Made by a program: the position numbers and the translations under genes
Notes under the pieces: model-generated
The model's database searches: none
The model's input: the letters and a program-made list of their open reading frames with translations, nothing else
Told to the model about the DNA's origin: nothing
In this document: positions 56,351 to 64,000 of the stretch, in pieces
Numbering within the stretch: position 1 is the stretch's first letter
How the letters are laid out: each line of letters starts with the position of its first letter
Source: Jonesia denitrificans DSM 20603
Lineage (GTDB): Bacteria; Actinomycetota; Actinomycetes; Actinomycetales; Cellulomonadaceae
Assembly: GCF_000024065.1 (NCBI RefSeq)
Contig: NC_013174.1
Span: 372,001 to 436,000 of the forward strand
Reading direction: 5' to 3'
DNA: 64,000 nt

Positions 56351-56974
56351 GTCGTGACCGCTATGGTTGGCATTACTGCTATGACTAGCAAGCCCGACAC
56401 ATTGTTCCAGACCCGCTCCGCGGCATGACCCAGCGCTGCGCAACCACCCCAAACCGACTCGATGCGAGTAACGTCACGGCCTAAGCGAAGGTAGAAGAAG
56501 CCTGCCTACCAAAAGTTTGCTTACTAAGAAGCGAAGTGTCTCTAGTAGATACTTCCCTTGTATCTAGCGTTTCGGTACGAAACACTAGAGAGGACTTAAA
56601 AATCTGAACCACCAAAACTGAGACACGAAAACGTGCGCCGAGTCTCTTTCTGCTTTCTCTGGGAACAGAGGGTCTCCCGTCTCTATTCGTCGAAGACACC
56701 ACGCGCGAGATCGTTGAAGATCTCATCGAGGGCAAACAATCAGTTGATGCTGAAGTTGCTGGCCGCTGCGGGAGGCTGTGGGGGAAGGACATGTGGGACA
56801 GGCTAGATAGATTACCGGTGTACACTGTTCATCCGCGACACCTGGTTGCCATCGCAAACACCCCATGGCTTAACGGTCATGACCAACTGGGCACCAGAAA
56901 CCCTCTACCGCATCCGCTGAATCCAATACCCCAAATCTTTGTGAAGCATCGGGAATCGAAAAATGGGAGGTGCT
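56351..56974. other. Gene-poor, AT-richer stretch of the island
   Basis: No supported gene over ~620 bases. A short open stretch at about 56680-56790 (VEDTTREIVEDLIEGKQS) reads like protein but has no start or recognisable family; it may be a fragment. The exporter promoter should be here. Confidence 0.4.
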
Positions 56975-58000
56975 GTGCCGGTACGAAAAATAGTGACAGC
57001 ACTGACCATCAGTGCATTCTTCATGGTGTGGATCGCCCTAGGGTGGCAGCTCCACCACGCTGTATACGGCACAAATGCCACGGCACTTGGTTATTCTGGA
57101 CCAGTAGTTGAAGTGGTCGCACTGCACGACCCGACGTCCGGATCAGCCGACGATCCTGTTGGCGACATAGCTAGCCTCTTTGACCTGTCTCTTGCGTACG
57201 AGAGGCAACTAAATTCAGGCGTGCTCACCATCACCGACCCGACGCAACGGTTTAGCACTGAGAATGGTCCACTTGTTCCTCACGACCTAGCGCACAACAA
57301 AGAGGCTAGTTGGGTTGGCGTCAATGAAACAATCCCTATCCCCGCCCATGACGTTGCTGTAAGTATCAGCCCGGACTTTCACGGCACAGTCCTCGATCCG
57401 GTACCTTCAGGCCTTTCCCTTATCGGTTCACGGCAAGCCGCCTACGTATCTCAAGATATTCAGCCCTATATTGACGGCAGGTATTACTTCGCTGGTGAGT
57501 ATGTTGCAGACACTGACGGGATTGATCACGTTGTGGGCCGAATGGAAGCGCAAGGGTTCAGCATTGTTGCTGTGACCCCTTTTGCTGATACGTCAACTCT
57601 TTCTCAGGCAATGAAAAGCAGTATGTCAGGCCTTTATCTGGTTGTGCTGGCACTCTTCTTCACAGTAGTGGTGGTGTCCACCTATGTTGTGTTGCAGGGG
57701 CATGCAGCTGCGCATCGGGAAAAGCTTGAAGCCCTTGCCGTGTGCGGCGGAGACAGCCAGGACCTGAAGCGCGCTACGTACAGCGCATTGCTCAAACCGG
57801 TGTTGGCTGGATTCGCCATCGCCTTAGTGTTTTCCAGTGGCTTACATGCCTATTTACAACCACTCTCCGGTATTGCTCATGCAGAAGCCGTCAGCATTAT
57901 TGTGCTGCCTTCGAGTGCCGCAATGTTCACTCTCTTTGTTATAGCGAAACTGGTGACCAATTGTGCTGTGCGGAAGGTGGGACATGTACTCCCTCTTTAA
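56975..58000 (+). CDS. Island ABC permease 1 (FtsX-like)
   Basis: A ~341-residue membrane protein: N-terminal TM (ALTISAFFMVWIALGW), extracellular domain of ~200 residues, then three TM helices (LYLVVLALFFTVVVVSTYVV and two more), the FtsX/MacB half layout. AHREKLEALAVCGGDSQDL resembles the coupling loop of such permeases. GTG at 56975 after GGGAGGTGCT is preferred over ATG at 56963. Overlaps the next permease by 17 bases. Confidence 0.8.
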   Translation: MPVRKIVTALTISAFFMVWIALGWQLHHAVYGTNATALGYSGPVVEVVALHDPTSGSADDPVGDIASLFDLSLAYERQLNSGVLTITDPTQRFSTENGPLVPHDLAHNKEASWVGVNETIPIPAHDVAVSISPDFHGTVLDPVPSGLSLIGSRQAAYVSQDIQPYIDGRYYFAGEYVADTDGIDHVVGRMEAQGFSIVAVTPFADTSTLSQAMKSSMSGLYLVVLALFFTVVVVSTYVVLQGHAAAHREKLEALAVCGGDSQDLKRATYSALLKPVLAGFAIALVFSSGLHAYLQPLSGIAHAEAVSIIVLPSSAAMFTLFVIAKLVTNCAVRKVGHVLPL

Positions 58001-59078
58001 CCGCCTTACTAGCGACATCGCCAAATCAATAGGGCTATTGCTATCCCTCGGGGTAACAACTTTTGTCATGGTCACACTTGGCACCTACCTGGCGATTTTT
58101 GCGAATGAGTATGTCGTCACCACGCGGCTTGACGGTCAGCAACCAGCAGCTGAGCTGGCGTTTCTTCGTGTCATTGATCCGCAAGCATCAATGATGCATG
58201 CCCTAAATGTTGACAATGACATTGAGAATGGCGGTGGAGATGATGCCGGTTTGACGGTTGGCGCGGCGGATGCCAATGCCCCTGGTATTCCCTTACTCAT
58301 TGACCGGATGGTCACCGATGCGCGGCTAACTATCGCAGGACCAGTTGATAGGTTTGGGGAACCACCGACAAACTATTTTCCTGACCCGCAAGGTGTAGTC
58401 ATCGTGGGCACGGACCCACCCGAGGCGGGTGCCGATACTTACATTCAAGGAACCGGGCACGTTATAGCCACCGGCGGTAAATCCGTGTATCAGGTAACCC
58501 CAGAGGTATTTGATTCCGTGTTTGATGCACGCACTCTTGAGCCCGGGGAACTCGTGCCCACCGTGACCTGTCGCTGTGGTGTGACAGAACTACAGAACAT
58601 CGCCGATCAGATGACCCTGGCTGAGCAGGACGCGGAAACAGGGCGGGTGTATTACGCACTGGGGTACCAAGACATACGCGGCGAAGGGAGTTTCTCTCTG
58701 GTGTCATCCTCAGTGTGGATCCTTGTCTTGAGCGTCGGTGTGATTTCCGTTTTTGCCGGGATGCTGGTCATGCTGGGGCAACGCTTGTGGGACCGTCACA
58801 ACCTTCCATTCAGAATTGACCGGCTTAACGGGGCATCGCATGGGGCTTTGCAACTGCGTTTCCATGTGCAAATTCTGTTCGCGTTTACTCTCCCGGCGAT
58901 TGGCGGGTTTCTCCTGGTGAACATGGGGGTTGGTTCAACAGGTTTTCCACCATCGTTTTCTGAGATCGCAACCCGTGTGATTATCGCGGGATTGTTAGCC
59001 GTACACCTTATTGCGTCGCTGCCCGCAACTGTTGCTATCCGGCGTATGTGCAATTATTCCCACGGAATATTGAGGTAA
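57984..59078 (+). CDS. Island ABC permease 2 (FtsX-like)
   Basis: A 364-residue protein, same plan as its neighbour: TM1 at ~14-38, extracellular domain with a CRC pair (TVTCRCGVT), then TM helices in the last ~120 residues (VWILVLSVGVISVFAGMLVML and two more). ATG after GGAAGGTGGGAC. The two permeases probably form a heterodimer. Confidence 0.8.
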   Translation: MYSLFNRLTSDIAKSIGLLLSLGVTTFVMVTLGTYLAIFANEYVVTTRLDGQQPAAELAFLRVIDPQASMMHALNVDNDIENGGGDDAGLTVGAADANAPGIPLLIDRMVTDARLTIAGPVDRFGEPPTNYFPDPQGVVIVGTDPPEAGADTYIQGTGHVIATGGKSVYQVTPEVFDSVFDARTLEPGELVPTVTCRCGVTELQNIADQMTLAEQDAETGRVYYALGYQDIRGEGSFSLVSSSVWILVLSVGVISVFAGMLVMLGQRLWDRHNLPFRIDRLNGASHGALQLRFHVQILFAFTLPAIGGFLLVNMGVGSTGFPPSFSEIATRVIIAGLLAVHLIASLPATVAIRRMCNYSHGILR

Positions 59079-59083
59079 CTATT

Positions 59084-59791
59084 GTGAGTAGCACCGTCCT
59101 ACACGCAACTGGCGTGAGTAAAAGCTTCCGTGATGGCAAAGAAACACGTCTCATTGTTCAGGGCGCTGATCTTACGGTGAGCGCAGGCGACATGGTGGGG
59201 GTAGTAGGCCCCTCCGGTAGCGGTAAATCGACGCTGTTGTCGCTGGTAGGAGGGTTACTCAGCCCTGATAGCGGGCAAGTCACTGTTGCCGGTGAGCTGT
59301 TGGACTACAGCAAACCCTCAACAGTGGCCCGGCTCCGCAGGGAGTACCTTGGGTGGATTTCCCAGGAATACGGCCTTGTACCGAACGAGTCAGTGGCGCA
59401 GAGCGTTTCCTTGCCGCTGATATTTGATAAACCCCGCCTCACACGGGCCGCACGAGGCACAGCAGTGAAAGAAGCGCTAAAGATCGCTGGGTTGGACATT
59501 CCCACATGGCGCCAAGTGGGGAAATTGTCTGGTGGTGAGCGTCAGCGAGTAGCGATTGCGCGGGCGCTGGTGCGCACCCCGACCCTCCTGATCGCGGATG
59601 AACCAACAGCAGCTCTCGATGAAGCAACGGGGCGCACCATTGTTGATAATGTCCGTGCAATTGCGGATTCAGGAACCGCTGTTCTCGTTGCCACCCACGA
59701 CCCACAGGTTATCGCCGCCTGTGACCGCCTGTACCGGTTCCATGGCAACCAGCTCGTGGAAGCAACTCCGACCACACGCACCAACGCGTAA
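59084..59791 (+). CDS. Island ABC ATPase (MacB/LolD-type)
   Basis: A ~235-residue ATPase with Walker A GPSGSGKST, Q-loop WISQEYGLV, signature KLSGGERQRVAIARAL, Walker B LLIADEPTAALD and VATHD. GTG start after GAGGTAACTATT. With the two permeases it makes a complete exporter; no adaptor, peptide precursor or modification enzyme is next to it, so the substrate (peptide, lipid, antimicrobial) is open. Confidence 0.92.
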   Translation: MSSTVLHATGVSKSFRDGKETRLIVQGADLTVSAGDMVGVVGPSGSGKSTLLSLVGGLLSPDSGQVTVAGELLDYSKPSTVARLRREYLGWISQEYGLVPNESVAQSVSLPLIFDKPRLTRAARGTAVKEALKIAGLDIPTWRQVGKLSGGERQRVAIARALVRTPTLLIADEPTAALDEATGRTIVDNVRAIADSGTAVLVATHDPQVIAACDRLYRFHGNQLVEATPTTRTNA

Positions 59792-59811
59792 ACGAATCGT
59801 CCCCTGACGAG

Positions 59812-60275
59812 TTATTCAGGGCGTTCGGTGAGGATTTCCACCCCGTCCTCCGTGATCGCGATGGTGTGTTCGCTGTGTGCGGTGCGGCACCCGGTAGCGC
59901 TGCGTAGCGTCCACCCGTCGGCGTCCGTGATCAGTTCATCGGTGTCCGCCATGATCCACGGTTCCAGGGCGAGCATCAGCCCTGGGCGTAGCGTGTAGCC
60001 GCGCCCGGGGCGGCCAATGTTGGGGACGTGTGGGTCTTGGTGCATCGTTGACCCGATGCCGTGCCCACCAAAGTCAGTGTTAATCAGGTAGCCGGCGTCG
60101 TGCAACACGCTGCCTATCGCAAAAGAAATATCGCCGATGCGCACCCCAGGCCCAGCAGCATCGATACCTGCCTGCAAGGCACGTTCGATGGTTGCGATCA
60201 TCGCAGCGTCATCCGCATGACGGGGCTCACCCACAATGAAACTCAACGCGTAGTCGACGTAACACGACGTTGCCC
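59812..60275 (-). pseudogene. Methionine aminopeptidase fragment
   Basis: The C-terminal ~150 residues of a type I methionine aminopeptidase: VDYALSFIVGEP, FGGHGIGSTMHQDPHV (metal His), LALEPWIMADT (metal Glu) and SEHTIAITEDG (metal Glu). The N-terminal ~100 residues with the first metal Asp are gone; upstream the frame enters sequence antisense to the integrase remnant. Junction near 60276-60300. Probably a deletion scar inside the island. Confidence 0.88.
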
Positions 60276-60301
60276 CGGTGCTGGGTGGAAGGGCGGCAGC
60301 G

Positions 60302-60946
60302 GAGGTCACCACGGTTGAAATCGACGATTTGGTTGCCGAACTGGGGGAGGTGTACACGTCGGTGGCCCGAGACATCCGCAACCTTCTTGCCCAGTCTTTC
60401 CGCCTAGGTGTGCAGCAGCGGCTGTTGGCGGTTGACCCGATGGTTGGTGTGCGCACGATACGGCGGCGTACCTCTGGTGATGTGAAAGCCCCCACCGCCA
60501 GGGATGGGCTAGACCTCCTGGACCATACGAAACGCGCCCTTGCGCCAGGTCATGATTCATTCCAACCGTTGTACCTTTTGGTTGCGTTGCTCCTGGGGAC
60601 TGGGGCTCGAGTGTCAGAGGGTTTAGCTGTCACGTGGGATGACTTTATTGACCTGACAGGGGAGACGCCGCGGTTGATGATTCGACGCACTGTTAGTGAT
60701 TCACCTGATGGTCCGATTCTTCGTGAGACGACGAAGACGGGAAGGGGAGGGGAACGTGTGGTTCACCTGCCAGGGTTCGTGGTGGAAGCGCTGGTGCACG
60801 CGCAGGAGTATGCTGCCCAGCAGGCTGCTGCGCAGCTTGGTCACCGTACAACTCAGATGACGGAGCAGCGGTATATTGCTCGGCGTCGTGAGGTGCAGGA
60901 TTTGACGTCAGCCTTTGATGACCGGCGTGGTGAAAGTGGGGAATAA
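60302..60946 (+). pseudogene. Degenerate tyrosine-recombinase integrase
   Basis: An open frame covering parts of a phage-type integrase. VTTVEIDDLVAELG and SVARDIRNLLAQSF belong to the core-binding domain, and GTGARVSEGLAVTWDD carries the first catalytic Arg. Then, after VHLPGFVVEALVHAQEY, the frame jumps to AAAQLGHRTTQMTEQRYIAR, with the Tyr nucleophile. The arm-binding N-terminus and the middle with the H-x-x-R box are missing, the latter by an in-frame deletion. It should be inactive. Ends 10 bases before the right att repeat. Confidence 0.88.
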
Positions 60947-60955
60947 ATGGGGAAC

Positions 60956-61028
60956 AAGACAGCCCCTGACTGCAGGTGCAGTCAGGGGCTGTCTTTTATT
61001 GCCTGGCGGAGGATAGGGGATTCGAACC
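60956..61028. repeat. Right 73-bp direct repeat (att, overlaps tRNA-Ser)
   Basis: Partner of 56147-56219. Three differences: centre GG versus CC in the hairpin, and T versus A after the right arm. The hairpin is the likely tRNA terminator. Confidence 0.9.
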
Positions 61029-61092
61029 CCTGAGGGCTGTTAACCCAACACGCTTTCCAAGCGTGCGCCATAGGCCACTAGGCGAATCCTCC
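61004..61092 (-). tRNA. tRNA-Ser(GGA)
   Basis: On the minus strand the acceptor GGAGGAT (61086-61092) pairs with ATCCTCC (61008-61014); the loop TTGGAAA gives anticodon GGA; there is a long variable arm and GGTTCGAATCC T loop; CCA is encoded at 61004-61006. It reads UCC/UCU codons and is the integration target of the island. Confidence 0.95.
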
Positions 61093-61254
61093 ACATCTAC
61101 AGATGTAGACACTGGCAAGAGCCTCAGGAGCAGTTGCCAGCCCCAACAGACTACCGGACAATTTTGTGAAATCCGAATCGCTGAGGGGTGGAGCGGTCAA
61201 GGTCACATCTTATGGTCGTGAATTGGTGTGATGTGACCTTCGTAGGTGCAGGAT

Positions 61255-61283
61255 TTCACCGGGTGCCGCATGTGGGCTACACT
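61255..61283 (+). promoter_or_regulatory. Promoter of SRP RNA
   Basis: TTCACC, 17 bases, TACACT; the mature RNA would start about 9 bases later. Matches the strong -10 form of housekeeping actinobacterial promoters. Confidence 0.55.
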
Positions 61284-61291
61284 GAAAGTCG

Positions 61292-61376
61292 ACCCCCGCG
61301 TGGCGTCATCTCGCTGAATCCCCCAGGGCCGGAAGGCAGCAAGGGCAGGTGAGCTCTGATGGGTGCGCGTGGGGTC
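61292..61376 (+). ncRNA. ffs: Signal recognition particle RNA (4.5S, small type)
   Basis: Contains the conserved apical domain CAGGGCCGGAAGGCAGCAAG with the GGAA tetraloop and the asymmetric loop that binds Ffh; flanks (ACCCCCGCG and CGCGTGGGG) close the rod. A U-tract (CTTTTTTG) follows. It targets membrane proteins with Ffh. Confidence 0.9.
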
Positions 61377-61601
61377 TTTTTTGTGCCCGCATGTATGTTG
61401 TGCCCTCGCCCATGTCGGGGGTGTGAGTGCCTGGGCAGGAGGCCCGGGTCCTCGATACTGACCACAATGCGAGACACAACGTGGGGTTATTGCCCCAATA
61501 GGAATGATTTAAACGCTTTACGTGGCGCGATTGTGTCTCAAAAAGCGAGACGATCGGTGTCGTGGTGGCGCATCGCGTGACCCGCAGTCCATGATTAACC
61601 C

Positions 61602-61700
61602 ATGTTCACTGCACAGCACCACCACGCGACCCGCGGCATGACGATGCCCGCGATGGTGTGCTGCCGCATGCACATGATGTGTGTATCCTGCATGCTGTAG
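61602..61700 (+). CDS. Met/Cys-rich leader peptide of the met transport operon
   Basis: A 32-codon frame ATG to TAG. The second half is packed with sulfur amino acids: 8 Met and 4 Cys in total, including MVCCRMHMMCVSCML at the end. No ribosome site is visible, but CATGAT at 61590-61595 could be a -10 placing transcription start on the ATG (leaderless). The frame stands 317 bases before metQ, with hairpins between. By analogy with Cys-rich leaderless uORFs that attenuate sulfur genes in mycobacteria, ribosome stalling on Met/Cys codons could control readthrough. Confidence 0.6.
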   Translation: MFTAQHHHATRGMTMPAMVCCRMHMMCVSCML

Positions 61701-62017
61701 GGGTGCTCCTGTTTCTGGTCGCACCCGAATCGGACGAAGCATCCGATACGCATGATCCCCCTTCCTGCTGTGATAGCAGGTTCACGCACCTTCGTCGGTG
61801 TGTGTCTCTGGTTCCTCAATGATGCAGTTCCCCTGGTGTGGTTCACCCACATGAGGTGGGCACTGCGCGGTGTGAGCGAAGAACCAACCAGAGGCATTCA
61901 CCGCATGGCTGGTAAGCCATTCAACGTTCCGCTCGAGTGTCCGCTTCACCAGGTGTTAACCCACCTTGCTGACGCTCACAGCAGGGGAAACCCCTGCTCA
62001 ACTTTTGGAGAGACACT
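61701..62017 (+). promoter_or_regulatory. metQ leader with hairpins (putative attenuator)
   Basis: Hairpins: CCTGCT/AGCAGG (61764-61780), CCCAC/GTGGG (61847-61861), ATGGCT/AGCCAT (near 61903-61918), and AGCAGGGG-AAA-CCCCTGCT (61980-61998) followed by CAACTTTT, directly before the metQ ribosome site GGAGAG. The last one looks like a terminator or a ribosome-site blocker. SAM riboswitch cores were not found. An open frame runs through but lacks protein character. Confidence 0.5.
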
Positions 62018-62920
62018 ATGTCACGCTCATCTTTTGCTCGATCCCTTGCCGCTGCGGCTGCTGCCACGGCCCTCACCTTCTCGTTGGCCGCGTGCGGTTC
62101 GGATTCTGATGCGGACACCAACGCTGACAAGGGCACTGAAGGGAACCCAGTCACCATCGGTGTTGTGGGAACAGAGGACTACTGGACCACGTTTGAGCAA
62201 ATCGCTGAAGACGAAGGGATCTTCGTTGAGGTCACTGACCTTGCTGACTACCAGGTCCCTAACCGTGCCCTGGCTGACGGTGAGATTGACCTGAACCAGT
62301 TCCAGCACCTTCTCTTCCTGGCGCAGTTCAATGTGGAGGCAGGTGAAGACCTCTCACCTATTGCGGCAACGGCTGTGTACCCGCTGGGCGTGTACTCGCA
62401 AAAGCACGACTCCATTGATTCGATCACTGGTGGGGAGATCGCTGTCCCGAACGACCCCACCAACCTTGCTCGTGCGTTGCTGCTCCTTCAAGATGCTGGA
62501 CTGGTGGAACTGAAGGATGGCGGGTCGGCGTTCTCCACCGAGTTGGACGTGCTGCCGTCATCCAAGGTGACGGTCACCCCTGTTGACGCCACTCAAACAG
62601 TGTTGGCGCTGCCCGATGTTGAAGCGTCGGTGGTGAACAACGACTTCCTCAAGGAAGCCGGACTAACCGCAGACGATGCAATCTACGCGGATGACGCCTC
62701 CTCAGATGCGGCGCGCCCCTACATCAACGTGTGGGTGTCCCGAGCAGAGGAGAAGGACAACGAGGTGTACAGCAAGCTTGTGGAGATTTACAAGCGTGCT
62801 GAGGTTCAAGACGGTGTGCTAGCTGCCTCGGATGGAACTGCAGCAATTGCTGACCAGGATGGCCCAACCTTGCAGGGCTACTTGGACGAGATCCAGGCTG
62901 ATTTCGAAGCATCCAAGTAA
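62018..62920 (+). CDS. metQ: Methionine-binding lipoprotein MetQ
   Basis: A 300-residue NlpA-family lipoprotein. Signal peptide with lipobox SLAAC (Cys26). VTIGVVGTEDYWTTFEQIAEDEGI, LADGEIDLNQFQHLLFL, YPLGVYSQKH, VPNDPTNLARALLLLQDAGL and ASVVNNDFLKEAGL are characteristic. It captures methionine (possibly D-Met) for MetNI. ATG with TTGGAGAGACACT. First structural gene after the Met/Cys-rich leader. Confidence 0.96.
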   Translation: MSRSSFARSLAAAAAATALTFSLAACGSDSDADTNADKGTEGNPVTIGVVGTEDYWTTFEQIAEDEGIFVEVTDLADYQVPNRALADGEIDLNQFQHLLFLAQFNVEAGEDLSPIAATAVYPLGVYSQKHDSIDSITGGEIAVPNDPTNLARALLLLQDAGLVELKDGGSAFSTELDVLPSSKVTVTPVDATQTVLALPDVEASVVNNDFLKEAGLTADDAIYADDASSDAARPYINVWVSRAEEKDNEVYSKLVEIYKRAEVQDGVLAASDGTAAIADQDGPTLQGYLDEIQADFEASK

Positions 62921-62942
62921 CCGCCACACTCCCGTGACGCGT

Positions 62943-62983
62943 GCCCGGTGGGTGCCAAGATGACCTCTTGGCGCCCACCGGGC
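62943..62983 (+). terminator. Hairpin between metQ and metN
   Basis: GCCCGGTGGGTGCCAAG pairs with CTTGGCGCCCACCGGGC at 16 of 17 positions (one G-U), loop of 7. No U-tract (GTTGCG follows), so it is more likely a partial terminator or RNA-stabilising stem that raises MetQ over MetN. Confidence 0.65.
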
Positions 62984-63048
62984 AGTTGCGTTCAGTGAAC
63001 CTGGTGTCACTATGGCAAGAGAGAACTGTGCACCCAGACAGGAATAGC

Positions 63049-64000
63049 GTGAATATGAGCACTCCTATTGTTGAGTTTGTCAACGCGAAGAAACAGTTTC
63101 GTGGGAAGAAAAGTACTGTCACAGCGGTTGACGATGTGACCCTCACCGTGGATAAGGGTGAGGTGTTTGGTGTGATTGGTTATTCGGGCGCGGGGAAGTC
63201 CACGCTGGTGCGGATGATTAATGCCTTGGAGCCGGCAACGGGTGGGCAGGTTGTGGTGCTGGGGCGTGATGTGTCTGCTCTCAAGGAATCGGAACTGCGT
63301 CAGTTACGCCTTGAGATTGGCATGATTTTCCAGCAGTTCAATTTGTTGCAGTCTCGTTCTGTTGCTGCCAATGTTGCGTACCCGTTGGAAGTGGCGGGGG
63401 TGGGGCGTGCTGAACGTGCCCGTCGGGTTGCGGAGTTACTTGAGTTTGTGGGGTTGTCTGACAAGGCGAAGGCGGTGCCTTCCCAGTTGTCTGGTGGTCA
63501 GAAACAGCGGGTGGGGATTGCGCGTGCGTTGGCAACTAACCCGACGTTGCTCCTCGCTGATGAGGCGACCTCTGCGCTTGACCCAGAAACGACAGCTGAT
63601 GTGTTGGGTTTGCTGCGCCGTGTCAATGAAGAGTTGGGTATTACGGTCATTGTCATTACCCATGAGATGGATGTGGTCAAAGCGATCTGTGACCGGGTGG
63701 CGGTCATGGAGCAGGGGAAAGTTGTTGAGGTGGGGGAGGTGTATCAGGTCTTTTCCCACCCGGAACACCGCGCGACGCGCCGTTTTGTGTCCTCAGCTAT
63801 CAAGGATCGTCCGGATGCCGATGTGCTTGCTCGGCTTCGTGAACGCCACCGTGAGCATCTGATTACGGTGTATGTGCATGAGGATGGTGGGCAGGGTGAT
63901 CGCATCACGGATCTTCTTGTTCGTCATGGGGTGCGTGGGGGGATTATTTACGGTGGAATCTCTGAGGTGAAGCAGCGGCCGTTTGGTTCGCTGACATGGG
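63049..64000 (+). CDS. metN: Methionine ABC transporter ATPase MetN (partial at window end)
   Basis: The frame is open to the end of the window (317 codons). Walker A GYSGAGKST, signature QLSGGQKQRVGIARAL, Walker B LLLADEATSALD, VITHEMDVVKAICD, and the beginning of a C-terminal NIL domain (HLITVYVHEDG ... VRGGIIYGGISEV) that senses methionine for trans-inhibition. The GTG at 63049 has AGGAATAGC before it; ATG at 63055 is the alternative. metI is expected next. Confidence 0.95.
   Translation, partial: MNMSTPIVEFVNAKKQFRGKKSTVTAVDDVTLTVDKGEVFGVIGYSGAGKSTLVRMINALEPATGGQVVVLGRDVSALKESELRQLRLEIGMIFQQFNLLQSRSVAANVAYPLEVAGVGRAERARRVAELLEFVGLSDKAKAVPSQLSGGQKQRVGIARALATNPTLLLADEATSALDPETTADVLGLLRRVNEELGITVIVITHEMDVVKAICDRVAVMEQGKVVEVGEVYQVFSHPEHRATRRFVSSAIKDRPDADVLARLRERHREHLITVYVHEDGGQGDRITDLLVRHGVRGGIIYGGISEVKQRPFGSLTW

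Larger units (their letters stand above)
56147..61028. mobile_element. Decayed genomic island in tRNA-Ser(GGA)
   Basis: About 4.9 kb between 73-bp direct repeats, one containing the 3' end of the intact tRNA gene and the other an orphan copy. Contents: possible arm sites, exporter (two permeases and ATPase), methionine aminopeptidase fragment, and an integrase remnant at the tRNA-proximal end. Layout is typical of tyrosine-integrase elements. Loss of integrase residues implies it can no longer excise by itself. Confidence 0.82.

Noticed and set aside
56481-56825. A 114-residue minus-strand frame in the island
   Set aside because: Ser/Arg/Val-rich, no ribosome site and no family; treated as non-coding.
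61701-62017. SAM riboswitch before metQ
   Set aside because: Neither SAM-I nor SAM-IV conserved cores fit; the leader peptide with hairpins explains the region better.
61752-62294. A 180-residue forward frame overlapping the start of metQ
   Set aside because: It crosses the leader hairpins and the metQ signal peptide in another frame, and has no domain.

Overview
The window looks like chromosomal DNA of a moderately high-GC Gram-positive actinobacterium. Pointers are a dnaK-operon tail ending in hspR, LacI-controlled glycoside hydrolases, an F420-type LLM oxidoreductase, a fused ArsR-arsenate reductase, a LAxTG sortase-like signal and frequent GTG starts with ATGA/GTGA overlaps. A Micrococcales genus near Jonesia/Cellulomonas is my guess from gene content, not a database result.

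Layout. 1-1.7 kb: end of grpE, dnaJ and hspR. 1.7-10 kb: a kinase-fold protein, a DUF1540 protein, an orphan winged-helix regulator, divergent upp/tadA, tRNA-Ser(CGA), a small alarmone synthetase and two tandem chemoreceptors. 10.5-15.4 kb: arabinan locus (LacI, GH127, divergent GH51, one operator between). 15.9-18.6 kb: arsenic operon acr3 - arsR::arsC fusion - arsC. 18.7-21.2 kb: secreted HNH protein and pgi. 21.5-26.7 kb: two paralogous Cys-rich lipoproteins followed by a MacAB-like exporter, a candidate uncharacterised system. 26.8-37.5 kb: galactan locus (LacI, GH42 beta-galactosidase, sugar ABC importer, and a cell-wall-anchored GH53 endo-galactanase), interrupted by a lone ABC ATPase and two DUF202 proteins. 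37.6-43.4 kb: a DUF368 protein and two back-to-back TetR/MFS efflux units around large palindromes. 43.7-56.1 kb: M15 peptidase, hypothetical proteins, LLM oxidoreductase, GH81, uracil permease, LytR_C, alkB, a collapsed alcohol dehydrogenase and a DfsB-like protein.

56.1-61.1 kb is a decayed genomic island in tRNA-Ser(GGA). It is bounded by 73-bp direct repeats, carries an ABC exporter as cargo, and holds a truncated integrase and a methionine aminopeptidase fragment. The SRP RNA follows. The window ends in a methionine transport operon (metQ, metN) preceded by a 32-codon Met/Cys-rich reading frame that looks like an attenuation leader.

How it works together: the carbohydrate genes form a pectin side-chain programme. 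GH53 cuts beta-1,4-galactan at the wall, the ABC importer brings oligosaccharides in, GH42 cleaves them inside, and GH127/GH51 remove arabinofuranose. LacI-type operators with a central CG lie in front of each unit. The strongest candidates for something undescribed are the met leader peptide, the lipoprotein/MacAB cluster and the decayed tRNA island.
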